A stretch of DNA of 64,000 nucleotides from Aphanothece cf. minutissima CCALA 015 (GTDB taxonomy: Bacteria; Cyanobacteriota; Cyanobacteriia; PCC-6307; Cyanobiaceae). The notes under the pieces are model-generated. The model ran no database searches, had not been told where the DNA came from, and was given only the letters and a program-made list of their open reading frames with translations. Position 1 is the first letter of the stretch, and every line of letters begins with the position of its first letter. Where the stretch lies: positions 62,001 to 126,000 of the forward strand of contig PVWP01000009.1 in assembly GCA_003003925.1 (NCBI GenBank). Direction: 5' to 3'. Made by a program: the position numbers and the translations under genes. Shown piece by piece: positions 8,232 through 21,600 of this stretch.

Positions 8232-8844
8232 GGCGGCCGCGGATTCTTGCCCTCAGCCGGCGGCTGCAGCGGAAGGCGGCGGCGACCCCCAGGACCGGCA
8301 GAGGGCCAGGGACCGCAGGATCAGGCGGGTCGCCGGGGTCGCCATGCGGGGGCGGTGAGAGCCACCCGGATCTTGGCTCGGTGCCAGGAGCGGGGGCTGG
8401 GCAATCGTCCAGCTCGCCTGCCAGCTCAAAACCTGGGCAATAGAGCAGCAATCCAGTGAGGGGCCAGGGCGCGGCGCCGGGGCGCTGTCCTGGAACCGGG
8501 CTGATCAGCAGTTGCCAGCCACTGTGATGGCCATGGAAGACGGTTGGAGCGGTGAAGGTTGAAACGTTGGCGGTCACGGAGATGAAGCCGCAGTCGGGAA
8601 GCAGGCAGCGCGGCGCCGTCTCGAAGATCCCCTTGGGAGACCCCGAAGAGGAAGCAAAATTGAGTTCAACGGTCGCCGGTGGGGCACTGGTGGCTGTCCC
8701 GGCCTCCAGACCCCGGAAGGTGCCGATCAGGCCGTCGAAGACGAAGATCAGATCCAGCGCCAGGGCCGGCGGGGGCAGCAGCAGGACGGCCGCGACGCCT
8801 GCGAGGACGACCGCTGCAGATGTGCGATGGCTGGACGGCGCCAT
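8173..8844 (-). CDS. PEP-CTERM (VPGPLP-type) secreted protein, first copy
   Basis: 223 residues. A signal peptide is visible (AAVVLAGVAAVLLLPPPALA, then LDLIFVFDGLIGTFRG). The sorting tail VPGPLPVLGVAAAFRCSRRL is a PEP-CTERM variant: motif, hydrophobic helix, basic end. It is followed by an extra tail of about 25 residues that runs over the 3' end of yajQ, probably because the ancestral stop was lost. Exosortase is expected to cleave the tail and attach the protein to the envelope. No exosortase gene is in the window. The next gene upstream on the same strand is a second PEP-CTERM protein. Confidence 0.75.
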   Translation of the reverse strand: MAPSSHRTSAAVVLAGVAAVLLLPPPALALDLIFVFDGLIGTFRGLEAGTATSAPPATVELNFASSSGSPKGIFETAPRCLLPDCGFISVTANVSTFTAPTVFHGHHSGWQLLISPVPGQRPGAAPWPLTGLLLYCPGFELAGELDDCPAPAPGTEPRSGWLSPPPHGDPGDPPDPAVPGPLPVLGVAAAFRCSRRLRARIRGRLSGNSQTAAAPPDPPPAAG

Positions 8845-8979
8845 GGCCCCTCAGTGCCTGATCACCATCATTATTCTGTTATGGACGGATCCGAACCGTT
8901 GCCTTTGCTGCATCTTCACCATGGATGCAGATGTGCAGCAGCCATGGTTTTGGTGGCGGCACCCTTGCCACGGAGTTGG

Positions 8980-9537
8980 TCAGTCGGGTGTGATGGCGGG
9001 GGCCGCGGGAGTGGCCATGCCCTGGATCCGGCGACGGAGCCTCCGGCTGTAGCCGAAGCAGGCTGCGGCTCCCAGCAGGGGAAGGGGGCCTGGAACCGTT
9101 GATGTCTCCGGTTTCACGACCCTTGTGAAGGCCAGGCTTCCCGCACCCCCCTGACTGCCGATGGCATCGAGGTCGTAGGTAAAGAAGGCTTCGTTGACAT
9201 CAAAGAAGCCAGGCACAAAAGAGAAGGCGGGCAGGGTGTCGACCGAATACTCGAGACCGAGAAAGACCCCATTGTCGAAGACGACCGCAGCATCAGGATC
9301 GTCGTTCTCGTCGTACTGGGTGCCTTGGAACAGGAAGGAGAAATCGGTGAGATTGAGCGTGTTCGTGTTGTAGGCGAACGTGCCGGAATAGCTGTTGGGC
9401 GCCAGAGGGCCCGAGTCGATCAGAATGTCGAAGGTGTAATTCACCACCGCCGCCCTGAGAGGGGCCGGCTGGGCCAGCGCCATGCCCAGCGCCAGACCTG
9501 TCGTTGTGAAGGCAAGTTTGGGGAGGAGGCGGGCCAT
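8980..9537 (-). CDS. PEP-CTERM (VPGPLP-type) secreted protein, second copy
   Basis: 185 residues. A signal peptide (LPKLAFTTTGLALGMALAQP, then APLRAAVVNYTFDI) is followed by a beta-rich body with NYTFDILIDSGPLAPNSYSG, a pattern typical of PEP-CTERM proteins that begin with an oxidised-looking secreted domain. The end is VPGPLPLLGAAACFGYSRRL plus basic residues, a cleaner sorting tail than in the neighbour at 8173. I chose ATG 9537 (MARLLPKL) because the upstream extension MLAPTPPTNT is not signal-like. The gene lies 106 nt downstream of the stop of the giant gene on the same strand. Confidence 0.8.
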   Translation of the reverse strand: MARLLPKLAFTTTGLALGMALAQPAPLRAAVVNYTFDILIDSGPLAPNSYSGTFAYNTNTLNLTDFSFLFQGTQYDENDDPDAAVVFDNGVFLGLEYSVDTLPAFSFVPGFFDVNEAFFTYDLDAIGSQGGAGSLAFTRVVKPETSTVPGPLPLLGAAACFGYSRRLRRRIQGMATPAAPAITPD

Positions 9538-9642
9538 GGGAGGGGATGTCGTGTTGGTCGGGGGGGTGGGAGCCAACACCTGAGCGTCTTCTCAGCTTAG
9601 CTCAAGTTGGGCTCATCTGGTCTTCAGGACGGCGTCGCGTGA

Positions 9643-12600
9643 TCAGACAATGAAATTGTCCGGGTTGCTGAGGCTGGCCAGCGAGACGTTCTTGAACAGG
9701 ATGAAGTTCCGGGCGGCGGCCAGGCCTGACCCATCGGGATCGATCTGCAGCAGGGTGTCGCCGCCTTTGGCTACGAACTTGAGGTAGCCATCGGTGATGG
9801 GTGTGCTTCCTCCGTAGCCGACGCTGGCCAGGGCCCCCTTCAGGTCCACCTTGTCCCCTTCGGCCCTGTTGAAGTCGATGATCGTGTCGCCGGCATCGAC
9901 GATGCTCCTGTAGACGAAGCGATCGGCACCGCCTTGGCCCCGGACCGAGTCGGCCCCCTGGAGCCCGGTGATCACGTCATCGCCGGCCGTTCCCACCAGG
10001 GAGTCGCGGTTCTTCGTGCCGGTGATGGTGCGGCCGAGGTCGTCGTTGGTGATGGTGCCCGTGACGGCGCCGGCGGTGCCAAGGGTGTAGGCGTCGTTGG
10101 CCAGCAGGGTGAGGACGACGGTTTCGTCGGGCTCGACGATGCTGTCGCCGGTGGGATCAACGCTGAGGGTGGCGGTGGCGGAACCGGTCGCAAAGGTGAT
10201 GCTGGTGCCGATCAGGCCGTAATCGGTCCCGTTGGTGGCGGAGCCGCCGATGGAATAGTTGACGACGAGGGGATTGGTGGTGGGCCCCGTACGGGTGAAC
10301 GTGTAGACGAGATTGCTGGCGCCGTTCTCCAGAACGCTGGCAGGGGAAACGGCCACGGAAACGCTCGGCTTGGCCTGCACATTGATGGCAAGGGTGGCGT
10401 TGGTGGTTCCGCCGAAACCGTCGGAGATCACGTAGGAGAAGGTGTCGGTGCCCGTGAAGCCAGCGGCCGGGGTGTAGGTGAAGGTGTCGAAGGCGGTGTT
10501 GGCCACGGTGCCGCCCTGGCTGGTGGCCGTGAAGAACTGGCTGACCGAGAGGGGATCGCCATCCGGGTCGGTGTCGTTGGCGATGAGGTTGGCGCCCAGG
10601 ATGGTGGCGGTCTGGCCGGGTTGGATGGTGATCGCCGGGTCGGCGACGAACACCGGAGCGCCGTTGACGACGTTGATGGCGAGGGTGGCATTGGTGAAGC
10701 CGCCGAAGCCGTCGGAGATCACGTAGGAGAAGGTGTCGGTGCCGGTGAAGCCGGCGGACGGGGTATAGGTGAAGGTGTTGAAGGCGGTGTTGGTGACGGA
10801 ACCGCCCTGGCTGGTGTTGGCGAAGAACTGGCTGATCGAGAGGGGATCGCCATTGGGATCGGTGTCATTACCCAGGAGCGTCGCGCCGTTGATGGTGGCG
10901 GTCTGCCCCGGCCGGATGGTGATCGCGGGGTCGGCGACGAACACCGGAGCGCCATTGACGACGTTGATCGCGAGGGTGGCATTGGTGAAGCCGCCGGCAC
11001 CGTCGGAGACCACGTAGGAGAAGATGTCCGTGCCGGTGAAGCCGGCGGCAGGGGTGTAGGTGAAGGTGTCAAAGGCGGTGTTGGCGACCGAACCGCCCTG
11101 GCTGGTGGCAGTGAAGAACTGGCTCACCGAGAGGGGATTGCCATCCGGGTCGGTGTCGTTGGCCACGAGGCTGGCGCCGGTGAAGGTGGCGGTCTGGCCG
11201 GGCCGGATGGTTTTGGCCGGGTCGGCGACAAACACCGGAGCTCTGTTGCCGACGTCGTCATTGGTGATGGTGCCCGTGACGGCCCCGGTGTTGCTGATGG
11301 CGTAGGCCGCATTGGCCAGCAAGGTGAGGCTGACGGTTTCATCCGGTTCAACGTCACTGTCACCGGTGGGATCGACGGTGACGGTGGCGGTGGCCGAGCC
11401 GGCGGCGAAGACGACGGAGGCGGGGATCAGGCCGTAGTCGCTGCCGTTGGTGGCGGTGCCGTTGATGGCGTAGTTGACGGTGAGGGGGTTGCTGGTGGCG
11501 CCGGTTCTGGTGAAGGTATAGATGAGGTTCGTTGTTCCGTTTTCTGTGACGCTGGCAGGTGAGAGGGCGAGGGTGACGACGGGCAGTGGAGCGGCGTCGT
11601 CATTGGTGATGGTGCCGATGCCCTGGCCGTCGAGGAGTGTGACGCCGTTGGTGGGGGCGGAGAGGTTGAGGAAGAAGGATTCGTTGGGCTCGAAGGCGGT
11701 GTCGCCGTTGATGGTGACGGAGATGGTCTGGGTTTCCCCGGTGGTGCCTGCGAAGTTGAGGGTGCCGGAGGCGGCGAGGTAGTCGGAGCCGGCGGTGGCG
11801 GTGCCATCGGCAGTGGCGAAGTTCACCGAAGCGCCACCAGCGACGGCATTGCTGAGGGTGACGGTGAAGATGGCGGTGGTGGTGCCGCTGTTGCCCTCGG
11901 TGATGGAGACGTCGCTGATGGAGAAGGAGGCGGCGTCGTCGTTGGTGATGGTGCCGATGACGGCGCCGGCGGTGCCGACGATGTAGGCGGCGTTGGACTG
12001 GAGGGTGAGGGAAACGGTTTCGTTGGGCTCAAGGACGGTGTCGCCGGTCGGATCGACGGTGACGGTGGCGGTGGCCGAGCCGACAGCGAAGGTGACGGAG
12101 GCGGGGATGGCGGCGTAGTCAGTGCCGCCTGTGGCGGTGCCGTTGATGGCGTAGTTGACGGTGAGGGGTGTGGTGGTGGCGCCGGTGCGGGTGAAGGTGT
12201 AAACGAGATTGGTGGCGCCGTTCTCGAGAACGCTGGCGGGGGAGACAGCCAGGGTGATGACGGGCAGGGCAGCGGCGTCGTCATTGAGGATCGTGGCCGT
12301 GGCGGTTGCCGTGCCGATCGAGCCGTTGATGGGGTTGGTGATGGTGACGGTGAAGGGTTCGTCGGCCTCCACCACCGTGTCCTCCACCGTGGCGATCGAG
12401 AGCGTGGCGGTGGTCTGGTTGGAGAGGATCGTGATCGTGCCCGTCAGGGGCGTGGAGATGTCACCGGCGGTCGCCGCGGGCCCGGTGATCGTGTAAGTGA
12501 CGGTGGTGGGCTGGCTGAGCACGGCTCCGCTCCGCGTCGCGGTGAGGATGAAGGCTTCCCCTTCCTCCGCGGCGGCGGGCGCCAGGCTGATCGAGACCAC

Positions 12601-15600
12601 AGGCGGCGGCAGCACCTGCACCGAGAAGTTGGTCGGCGTCGAGCTGGCCGTGCCGGGATTGATGTCCGCCACCCGTGAGGTGCCGGCGGCGGTGCCGTCC
12701 GTCGACCAAAGCTCGAGACCTTCGCCGGGGGTTGAGGCCTGGAAGTAGAGCCGCCCGTTCAGGACGGCACTGAACAGCAGACTGACGTTGCTGCCGCCCG
12801 TGCCCGGGTTGATGTCGGCGACGAGCACGGTTCCGGCTTCAGTGCCATCGGTCTTCCACAGCTCGGCCCCTTCCGCCGTCGTTGTGCCGCGGAAGTAGAG
12901 CTCGCCGTTGAACAGAGCTCCCGGGCCTGCGGCCAGGGCGCCGTTGCTGTTGACGCCGCCGGGCTGGATGTCCTTGAGAAGCCGCGTTCCGGAGGGGGTG
13001 CCGTCGCTGACCCAGAGCTCCGAGCCGTTGACCCCATCGTTGGCGATGAACACGGCCTTGCCGTTGACGGCACCCACCGTGTTGATGGGCCAGCTGACGT
13101 TAGACAGCAGCCGCGTGGTGTTGGCCACCGTGCCGTTCGACACCCACAGCTCGGCCCCCAGCACCCCCGGGGTGTTGCTGGTCTCGATGGCGAAGAAGAC
13201 CCTGTCGCCGACCACGGTGGGGTTGGTGGTCCGGGCGGTCGCCAGCGGGCTGAGGTTGCCGAGGGAGAGGGTGCCGCCGGCGGTGCCGTCGCTGTACCAG
13301 GCCTCCACCCCGTTGACACCGTCGTTGGCATAGAAGAAGACGCCCTCGTTGAACGAGGTGAGCACCGAGATGGCGCTGCTGGCGCTGCCGGGAACGATCT
13401 CGGTGACGAGCCGCGGTCCGGCGGAGACGCTCTCGATCACCCAGAGCTCGTTGCCTTCGGCTGTGGTGTTGGCCGTGAAGAACACCTTGCCGCCCGAGAC
13501 GGTGAGCTGGCGAGCGGGGTTGGTGGTGGCGCGCGAACCGGTGGCGCCGGGCTGGATGTCGGCGAGCAGGCGCGTACCGGCCGCGGTGCCGTCCGTGAAC
13601 CAGAGCTCGTTGCCGCTGAGGCCGTCATCGGCGAAGAAGAGGGCGCCGCCATCGAACGGCGTGATGAGCGTCGGGGCGATGGCGCTGGAGAAGCTGACGA
13701 TCGGGTTGATCTCCACCAGCTGGCTTGTACCGGCCGTCGTCCCGTCGGTGACCCAGAGTTCGGTGTCACCCGCCGCATCATCGGAGGCGAACAGGAGCTT
13801 GCCGTTGGCGAGCTGCACGGTGGAGGGGAAGGCTCCCGTTGCCCCGGGGGCGGCATCGATCACCTGCCGGGTGCTCGCCGCCGTGCCGTCCGTCAGCCAG
13901 AGCTCGCGGCCACCGGCGGCGGTGACGGCAGAGAAGAACAGCACGGGGATGCCGGCGGGCTGGGGAGGGACGTCGTCGTTGGTGACGGTGGCCCTCCCCT
14001 GGCCGTCGGCGATGGTGACGCCGTTGGTGGGAGCCGAGAGGTTGAGGAAGAAGGATTCGTCGAACTCCACGGCCGTGTCGCCAGTGACGGTGACGGAGAC
14101 GGTGCGCTGCTCACCGGCATTGCCGGTGAAGTTCAGGGTGCCGTTGGCGGCGACGTAGTCGACACCGGCGGTGGCGATGCCGTTGGCGGTCGCGTAGGAC
14201 ACCGATGCCCCACCGGAGACGGCGTTGCTGAGGGTGACGGTGAAGACGGCGGTGGAGGTGCCGGCGTTGCCTTCCACGATCGAGACGTCGCTGACGGAGA
14301 AGGAGGCGGTGTCGTCGTTGCTGATCGTGCCGGTGACGGCGCCGGGGGTACCGATCACGTAAGCCGCATTGGCGGCAAGGCTGATGGCGATGGTTTCGTC
14401 GGGCTCCAGGACCGCATCGGCGGTGGGATCGACGGTCACCGTGGCGGTGGCCGAGCCGGCGAGGATGGTGACGGAAGCGGCGATCGGGGCGTAATCGCTG
14501 TCGCTGCTGGCGCTGCCGCCGACCGTGTAGTTGACCGTGAGGGGATTGGTGGTGGCGCCGGTGCGGGTGAATGTGTAGACGAGATTGGCGGCACCGTTCT
14601 CGGCAACGCTGGCCGGTGAGACCGCCAGTGTGATGACGGGCAGGGAGACGTCGTCTGTGGTGATGGTGCCGAGTCCCTGGCCGTCGGCGATCGTGACGCC
14701 GGCCTTGGTGATGCCAGAGAGGTTGACGAAGAAGGTTTCGTCGGATTCGACCGTGGTGTCGCCGTTGATGGTGACGGAGACGGTCTTCGTTTCACCGGCT
14801 GTGCCGGTGAAGTTGAGGGTGCCGACGCTGTTGACGTAGTCGGAGCCGGCCGTGGCGGTGCCGTTGGCGGTGGCATAGTTCACGGACACGCCACCGGCGA
14901 CCGCGTTGCTGAGGGTGACGGTGAAGACGGCCGTGGTGGTGCCACTGTTGCCCTCGATGATGGTGACGTCGTTGATGGAGAGGGAGGCCGTGTCATTGTC
15001 GTTGTTGATGACGCTGACATCGGCGGCATTGAGACCGTTGTAATTGGGGTCGCCGCTGGTAGCGGGGGCGGTGACGATGGAATAGGAGACGCCGACACCG
15101 TTGGCAACGCCGCCTTCGTCTCGATCGACAATCGCGTCATCGACACCGGTGACGGTGACGGTCTGGGGAATGTTCCAGTTGGCGGGTGTGAAGACAAGGG
15201 AAGAAGTGGAGACGGTGCCTTCCGTGGTGTCGGAGCTCGAGATCCCGATGGTGACGTTGTCTGTGGGCTGGCTGTTGAGAACCACCGTGAAACTGGGCGT
15301 GACAGCCAGGGCACCCGGGTTGGCATAGAGATACCTGGCGTCGGATGCCGTGAGCGCTCGGTTCCAGATGCTCACCTCGTCGACGGTGCCCGTCAGGGCG
15401 CCAATCATCTGCGTACCGGCCGCATTCAGAATGCCACCAACACTGAAGTTAGCCAGAGAGCTGTTAAACCCAGTGTATCCTTCGGTGTCGCGAAGCTCAC
15501 CGTTTACATACAGCCGGGAGAGCGCAGCAGTTCCGTTGTTGAAGTCGTGGACGCCGATGATCTGATGCCAGTTGCCATCATTCAGACTCAGATTGCTGCT

Positions 15601-18600
15601 GACGGGATTGGGATAGGACTGGTAGAAAATCGCACCACCTGTCACCTCTCCGGAGCCACTGTTTGTATTGTTAATGCCATTGAAATATCCAGCGATCGCA
15701 CCAGCTTGGTGGCGTCCGGCCACAATGTAACCATTGGTGTCACCACTCTGTAGCTTCACCCAGGAAACCAGAGAAAACGTGCTGTTGGTGTTTCCAAAGG
15801 AGAAGTTATTCCCCATGTCCACAAACCCATTGCCGGCCGTTGACATGGTCACGGCACCACCGCTCAAGCCCCCGGCCGTGAAGCTGGCGTTGCCCAGGAG
15901 CGAGCCATTGACCGAACCTGCTGCGGCGAAGGCGGTCGAACCGGATGTCTCGTTGAACCGCCAGGCGGCGAGCACCTGAGGGTCCGTGCTGCCTTCCGAG
16001 GTGGTCAGCTGCCTGGGCCGGATCGGGTCCGGCGCAGGAGACACCGTGATGCCCGCTGTGTCGTCATTGGTGATGGTGCCGGTGACGGCCCCAGCGGTGC
16101 CGATGGTGTAGGCGGCGTTGGCGGAAAGGGTCAGGGAAACGGTCTCGTCCGCCTCGACGACAGCATCGCCGGTGGGATCGACGGTGACGGTGGCGGTGGC
16201 CGACCCGGCGGCGAAGGTGATGGAGGCGGGGATCAGGCCGTAATCAGTGCCATTGGTGGCGGTGCCGGCGACGGAGTAGTTGACCGTGAGGGGATTGGTG
16301 GTGCTGCCTGTGCGGGTGAAGGTATAGACAAGGTTGCTGGTGCCATTCTCCGTGACGCTGCCCGGAGACACAGCCAGGGTGACGACGGGGAGGGGAGCCG
16401 CATCATCATTGGTGATGGTGCCGACGCCCTGGGAGTCGGCAAGGGTGACGCCGTTGGTGGGAGCGGAGAGGTTGAGGACGAAGAACTCGTCGGATTCGAT
16501 GGCGGTGTCGCCGTTGATGGTGACAGCGACGGTGCGCTGCTCGCCTGCGGTACCCGTGAAATTGAGGGTGCCGGAGGTGGCGACGTAATCAGTACCGGCG
16601 CTGGCGGTGCCGTTGGCGGTGGCGTAGGAAACGGACGTCCCACCAGCGACGGCATTGCTGAGGGTGACGGTGAAGACGGCGGTGGTGGTGCCGCTGTTGC
16701 CCTCGGTGATGGAGACGTCGCTGATGGAGAAGGAAGCGGCGTCGTTGTCGACATTGGTGACACCGACATCGGCGACGGCAAGCCCGCTGTAGTTGGCGTC
16801 GGTGCTGGTGGTCGCCCCGGTGAGAATCGTGTAGGCGATATTGCCATCCACAACGCCATCATCGACGCCTGTGACTGTGACGAACTGGAAGGCATTCCAG
16901 TTGGCCGGGGTGAAGGTGAGGGAAGAAACGTCGGTGGAGCCTTCGGTGCTGTCCGAACTGGCGATGCTGATGCTGACGTTGGCCGACGGCTGGCTGGTGA
17001 GGCGCACGCTGAACTGGCTGGTGCCGCCGCCCTCCGATGTGAACAAGCCACCGGTGGGCGCAACCGTGACCCCCGCGGTGTCGTTGTCGGTGTTGGAGAC
17101 ACTGACATTGGCGGCATTGAAGCCGTTGTAGTTGGGGTCGCTGCTGGTGGCCGCCGCGGTGACGATCGAATAGGCCACCGTGCCATCGATGGCAGGGTCA
17201 TCGACGCCCGTGACGATCACGGTCTGGGGGACGTTCCAGTTGGCCGGCGTGAAGGTGAGCGAGGAGAGGTTGGTGGTGCCTTCTGTTGTGTCGGAACTGG
17301 AGATACCGACGGTGACGTTCGCCGTGGGTTGACTGTCGAGGACGACGGTGAAGGTGGCGCTGCCACCGGCTTCGGTGGTGACCAGGCCGGAGGTGGGGGT
17401 GACGGTGATGCCGGTGGCGACGTTGACGATGACGGAGAACGTGGCCGTGGTGGTGGCCGTGTCACCGGTGGTTTCGGCGCTGGTGGCCGTCACGGTGAGC
17501 GCGAAGTTGGCGGCATTGGCCACCGTGATGGTCAGCCCCGCGAGCTGGGCGGGAGTCAGGGTCCAGGTGCCGTTGTTGTTGTTGGTGCCCGCCGAGAGGA
17601 GAGCTCCGCTGGGCACGCCGGAGATCAGGATGCTGCGCTGATCATTACCATCGCTGGCCGCGAAGCTGGCGGCGATGTTGAGCGGAATCGGCGTGTTGGT
17701 GTTCCCTGTGCGGTCGGCGACGATGATGTTGGGTGCACCGGTCCGGGCGGACGTCGGGGTGATCAGGTTGAAGCTGTAGTTGACGCTGGTGGCGCTGGCC
17801 CCATCAATGGCGAGGATGTAGGTGCCATCGGCGGTGAGGTTCAGCTCCAGGTCGGTGGTGAGGTTCTGGTTGACCAGGGATTGGTTGGTCGGTCCGAAGA
17901 GACGCCAGGCGGCGGAGGGAAATCCGGGGGTCAGGCTGTCGAAGACGAGCCGCTGGCCGGCCGTGCCGGTGAAGCGGTAGAGATCGGTGTCCTGGCCGGG
18001 GGAAAGGGTGCCGCTGGTGACGGTGTCGAAATTGAGAGCAGTGGCGGCGGCGACATCGAGCAGCTGGAAGCTGTAGGCGCCCGAGTCGAGGGAGAAATTC
18101 GCTGTGCTTTCAACCAGCAGCTGGTAGGTGCCGGCCTCGGTGAGCGTGAAGGGCGTGTTGCTGTCGGCGTAGTGCTGCTGGTTGAGAAAGACGATGTCGC
18201 CGGTGGGATCGATCAGGCGAACGGGGAAGCTCGTGCTGGAGTCGTTGGTGAGGGCGTCGTAGTACAGCCGCTGGCCCACCGATCCGGTGAAGGTGTAGAT
18301 GTCCCGTTCGCCGATTTCGGCGAGCGAGCTGGAGACGGGGCTGTTCAGGCTGAGGGCGGTGGTGGAGGTGGTGGGGGTGACCAGACTGAAGCTGTAGTTG
18401 ACGTTGGTGGCGCTGGCTCCATCGATCGCCAGGACGTAGGTGCCATCGGCGCTCAGGGTGAGATCCAGGTCGCTGGTGATGTTCTGGTTGGCCAGGGATT
18501 GGTTGCCCGGTCCGAAGATCCGCCAACTGACGGAGGGGAATCCGGGGGTCTGGCTGTCGAAGACGAGCCGCTGGCCGGCAGTGCCGGTGAAGCGGTAGAG

Positions 18601-21600
18601 ATCGGTGTCCTGGCCTGGGGAAAGGGTGCCGTTGGTGACGGTGTCGAACGGCAGAGCTGTGGCGGCGGCCAGATCGAGCAGCTGGAAGCTGTAGGCGCCG
18701 GTGTCGAGGGAGAAGGATGAGGTGCTCTCGAGCTGCAGCTGGTAGGTGCCGGTTTCGGTGAGGGTGAAGGGAACGCTGCTGTCGAAGTAGTGCTGCTGGT
18801 TGAGAAAGACGATGTCGCCGGTGGGATCGATCAGGCGAACGGGGAAGCTCCTGGTGAAGTCACTGGTGAGGGCGTCGTAGTAGAGCCTCTGGCCCGCCGT
18901 CCCGGTGAAGGTGTAGATGTCGCGTTCGCCCATCTCGCTCAGTGAGCTGGAGACGGGGCTGTTGAGGCTGAGGGCCGTTGTGGTGGTGGAGGGGGTGATC
19001 AGGCTGAAGCCGTAGTTGACCGTGGTGGTGCTGGAGCCATCGATCGCCAGGACGTAGGTGCCATCGGCGGTGAGGTTCAGCTCCAGGTCGGTGCTGATGT
19101 TCTGGTTGGCCACGGACTGGTTGGCCGGTCCGATGACCCGCCAGGTGGCGTTGGGGAAACCGGCGGTCTGGCTGTCGAAGACGAGTCGCTGGCCGGCCGT
19201 GCCGGTGAAGCGGAAGAGGTCGGTTTCCTGGCCGGGGGAAAGGCTGCCGTTGGTGACGGTGTCGAAGGGCAGAGCCGTGGCGGCGGCCACATCCCTCAGA
19301 GCGAAGTTGAAGTCGGCCGCCGTCGTTGCATTGTTGACCAGCAGCAGGTGGTAGGCGCCCGTTTCCGAGAGGCTGAAGGTCGGGAAGCTGTCCGCTTCGC
19401 CGCTGCTGCTGAGCACCGAGCTTCCATCGGGGCGCAGCAGCACCAGGTTGAGGGAGTCGTTATCTTCTTCGAGCGCGTCAAAGTAGAGCCGCTGGCCTGC
19501 GCTACCGCTGAAGCTGAAGATCTGTGTGGCAGCGGCCGCCAGGGGACCGCTGGAGGCGCTGCCGAGGGTGAGCGGCGTGGCATTGGCGCTCAGATCGAGG
19601 ATCCGGAAGTTGTAGTCACCGGTTCCGTTGATCCGGACGGTGTAGCTTCCCGAACGCGGCAGAGCGAAACCCCCACCTGAATCACTTCCGGCATTGGCGG
19701 AGTAGATGGCGGTGTTGGCATTGCCCTGATCGAGAATCTGCAGGGAAACACTGTCAAAATCCGGGTCCAGGCTGTCGACATAGAGCAGTTTCCCGGCGGC
19801 TGCGGTGATCGTGAAATCGACCGGAGATCCGGATACCGTCCCCGATTGGCTGAAGGGGAAGGCGGTGGGTGCGGCGGGCGGCGGGTCGATGGTGCCCGTT
19901 ACATTGAAGTTGTAGCTGACATCGCTGGCACTGCTGCCGTCGATCTGCAGCAGGTAGGTGCCGGTGGCATCCAGAAAGGCCGTGAAATCCGTGCCGGCAC
20001 CAACGCTGGATCCCGCCACCGTCACATTGCTGGGGTCGAACAGACGCCAGTTGGCCCCCGTCGCGGCGGCCAGGCTGTCGAAAGTGAGCCGCTGGCCCGC
20101 GGTGCCGGAGATGCGATAGAAATCCGATTCTCTCCCTGGGCTGAGGGTGCCGGTAATGGCCGTGCCCAGGGTGATCAGGGGAGCATTGCTGGCATCGATG
20201 AGCTTGAAGTCGTAGTCGCCCGTGCTGTTGGCAACGCCGACCTGGCCTTCGACGATCAGCTGATAGGTGCCAGGTTCGGTGAGGGTGATCAGACTGCCGT
20301 CGGAATCGGCGTCCAGGAAACTGAGGGTGGTCCCGCTGGGACTACGCAGAGTGGCCAGGATGCTTCTGGTGTTGTTGACCGTGGCGTCGAAGAAGAGTCG
20401 CTGGCCGGCTGTGCCGCTGAAGGTGTAGATGTCCTGCTCGCCCAGTTCGGTGATCGAGCCGCTGACGACACTGCCCAGGGTCAGAGGCGTGCTGGTGGTG
20501 GTGGGGGTGACGAGCTGGAAGCTGTAACTGACGGGAGTGGCGGTGTTGCTGTTGCCCTCGATCTGGAGCAGGTAGGTGCCGGCCTCCGGCGTGGTGAACT
20601 CATAGTCGAAGTTGATGGAGCCAGAGAAGATCTGCGTGTTGCCAGCATCGAAGACCCGGAAGTTCGGGCCGGTGCCGGTGATGGCATCAAAGGCGAACCG
20701 CTGGCCCGCCGCGGCGGTGAAGCGATAGAAGTCACTCTTCGCTCCAGGGGTCAACGTTCCTGCGGTCTCGGTGTCCAGGGTGAGGACGGGTGCGGCGGCG
20801 GCATCGATCAGCTGGAAGTCGTAACTGCCCGTGCTGTTGGCATTGCCGACCAAGCCCTCGACGATCAGCTGATAGATGCCGGTCTCCGTGAGGGTGACCA
20901 GGCCGCTGTCGAAATCGGTGTCGGCAGAATTGATCACCAGGGCCCCGCTGGGGCTGCGCAGGGTGGCGAAGAGGACCCTGGCGTTGTTGACGGTGGCGTC
21001 GAACAGCAGGCGCTGACCCGCGGTGCCAGCGAACGTGTAGATGTCCTGCTCGCCCAGTTCACCGATTGAGCCGCTGACGACACTGCCCAGGCTCAGCACC
21101 GTGCTGGTGGTGGTGGGGGTGACCAGGCTGAAGCTGTAGCTGACGGGGCTGGTGGCAAAGGCGCTGCCCTCGATCTGGAGCAGATAGGTGCCGGCTTCCG
21201 GCGTCGTGAACTCAAAGTCGAAGCCGAGGGAGCCGTTGCCGATCTGGCTGTTGCCGGCATCGAAGACCCGAACGGTCGGACCGGTGCCGCTGATGCCGTC
21301 GAAAGCGAAACGCTGGCCTGCCGCTGCTGTGAAGCGGTAGAACTCACTCTCAGCCCCAGGGGTGAGAGTGCCTGGGGTGACGGTATCCAGCGGGAGGATC
21401 GGTGCGGTCGAGGCATCGATCAACTGGAAGTTGTAGTTGCCCGTACCGGTGGCACTGCCGACCTGGCCTTCGATGGACAGCTGATAGGTGCCGGTTTCGG
21501 TGAGGGTGACCAGGCTGCTGTCGAAATCGGTGTCGGCGAAGTTGATCACCAGGGCCCCGCTGGGGCTACGCAGGGTGGCGAAGAGAGCCCTGCTGTTGTT

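Noticed and set aside
9934..11562. 542-residue reading frame antisense to the giant gene
   Set aside because: Gly/Val/Asp-rich low-complexity product without a domain, explained by the repeats and codon bias of the real gene on the other strand. The same holds for the other long antisense frames between 17329 and 23757.
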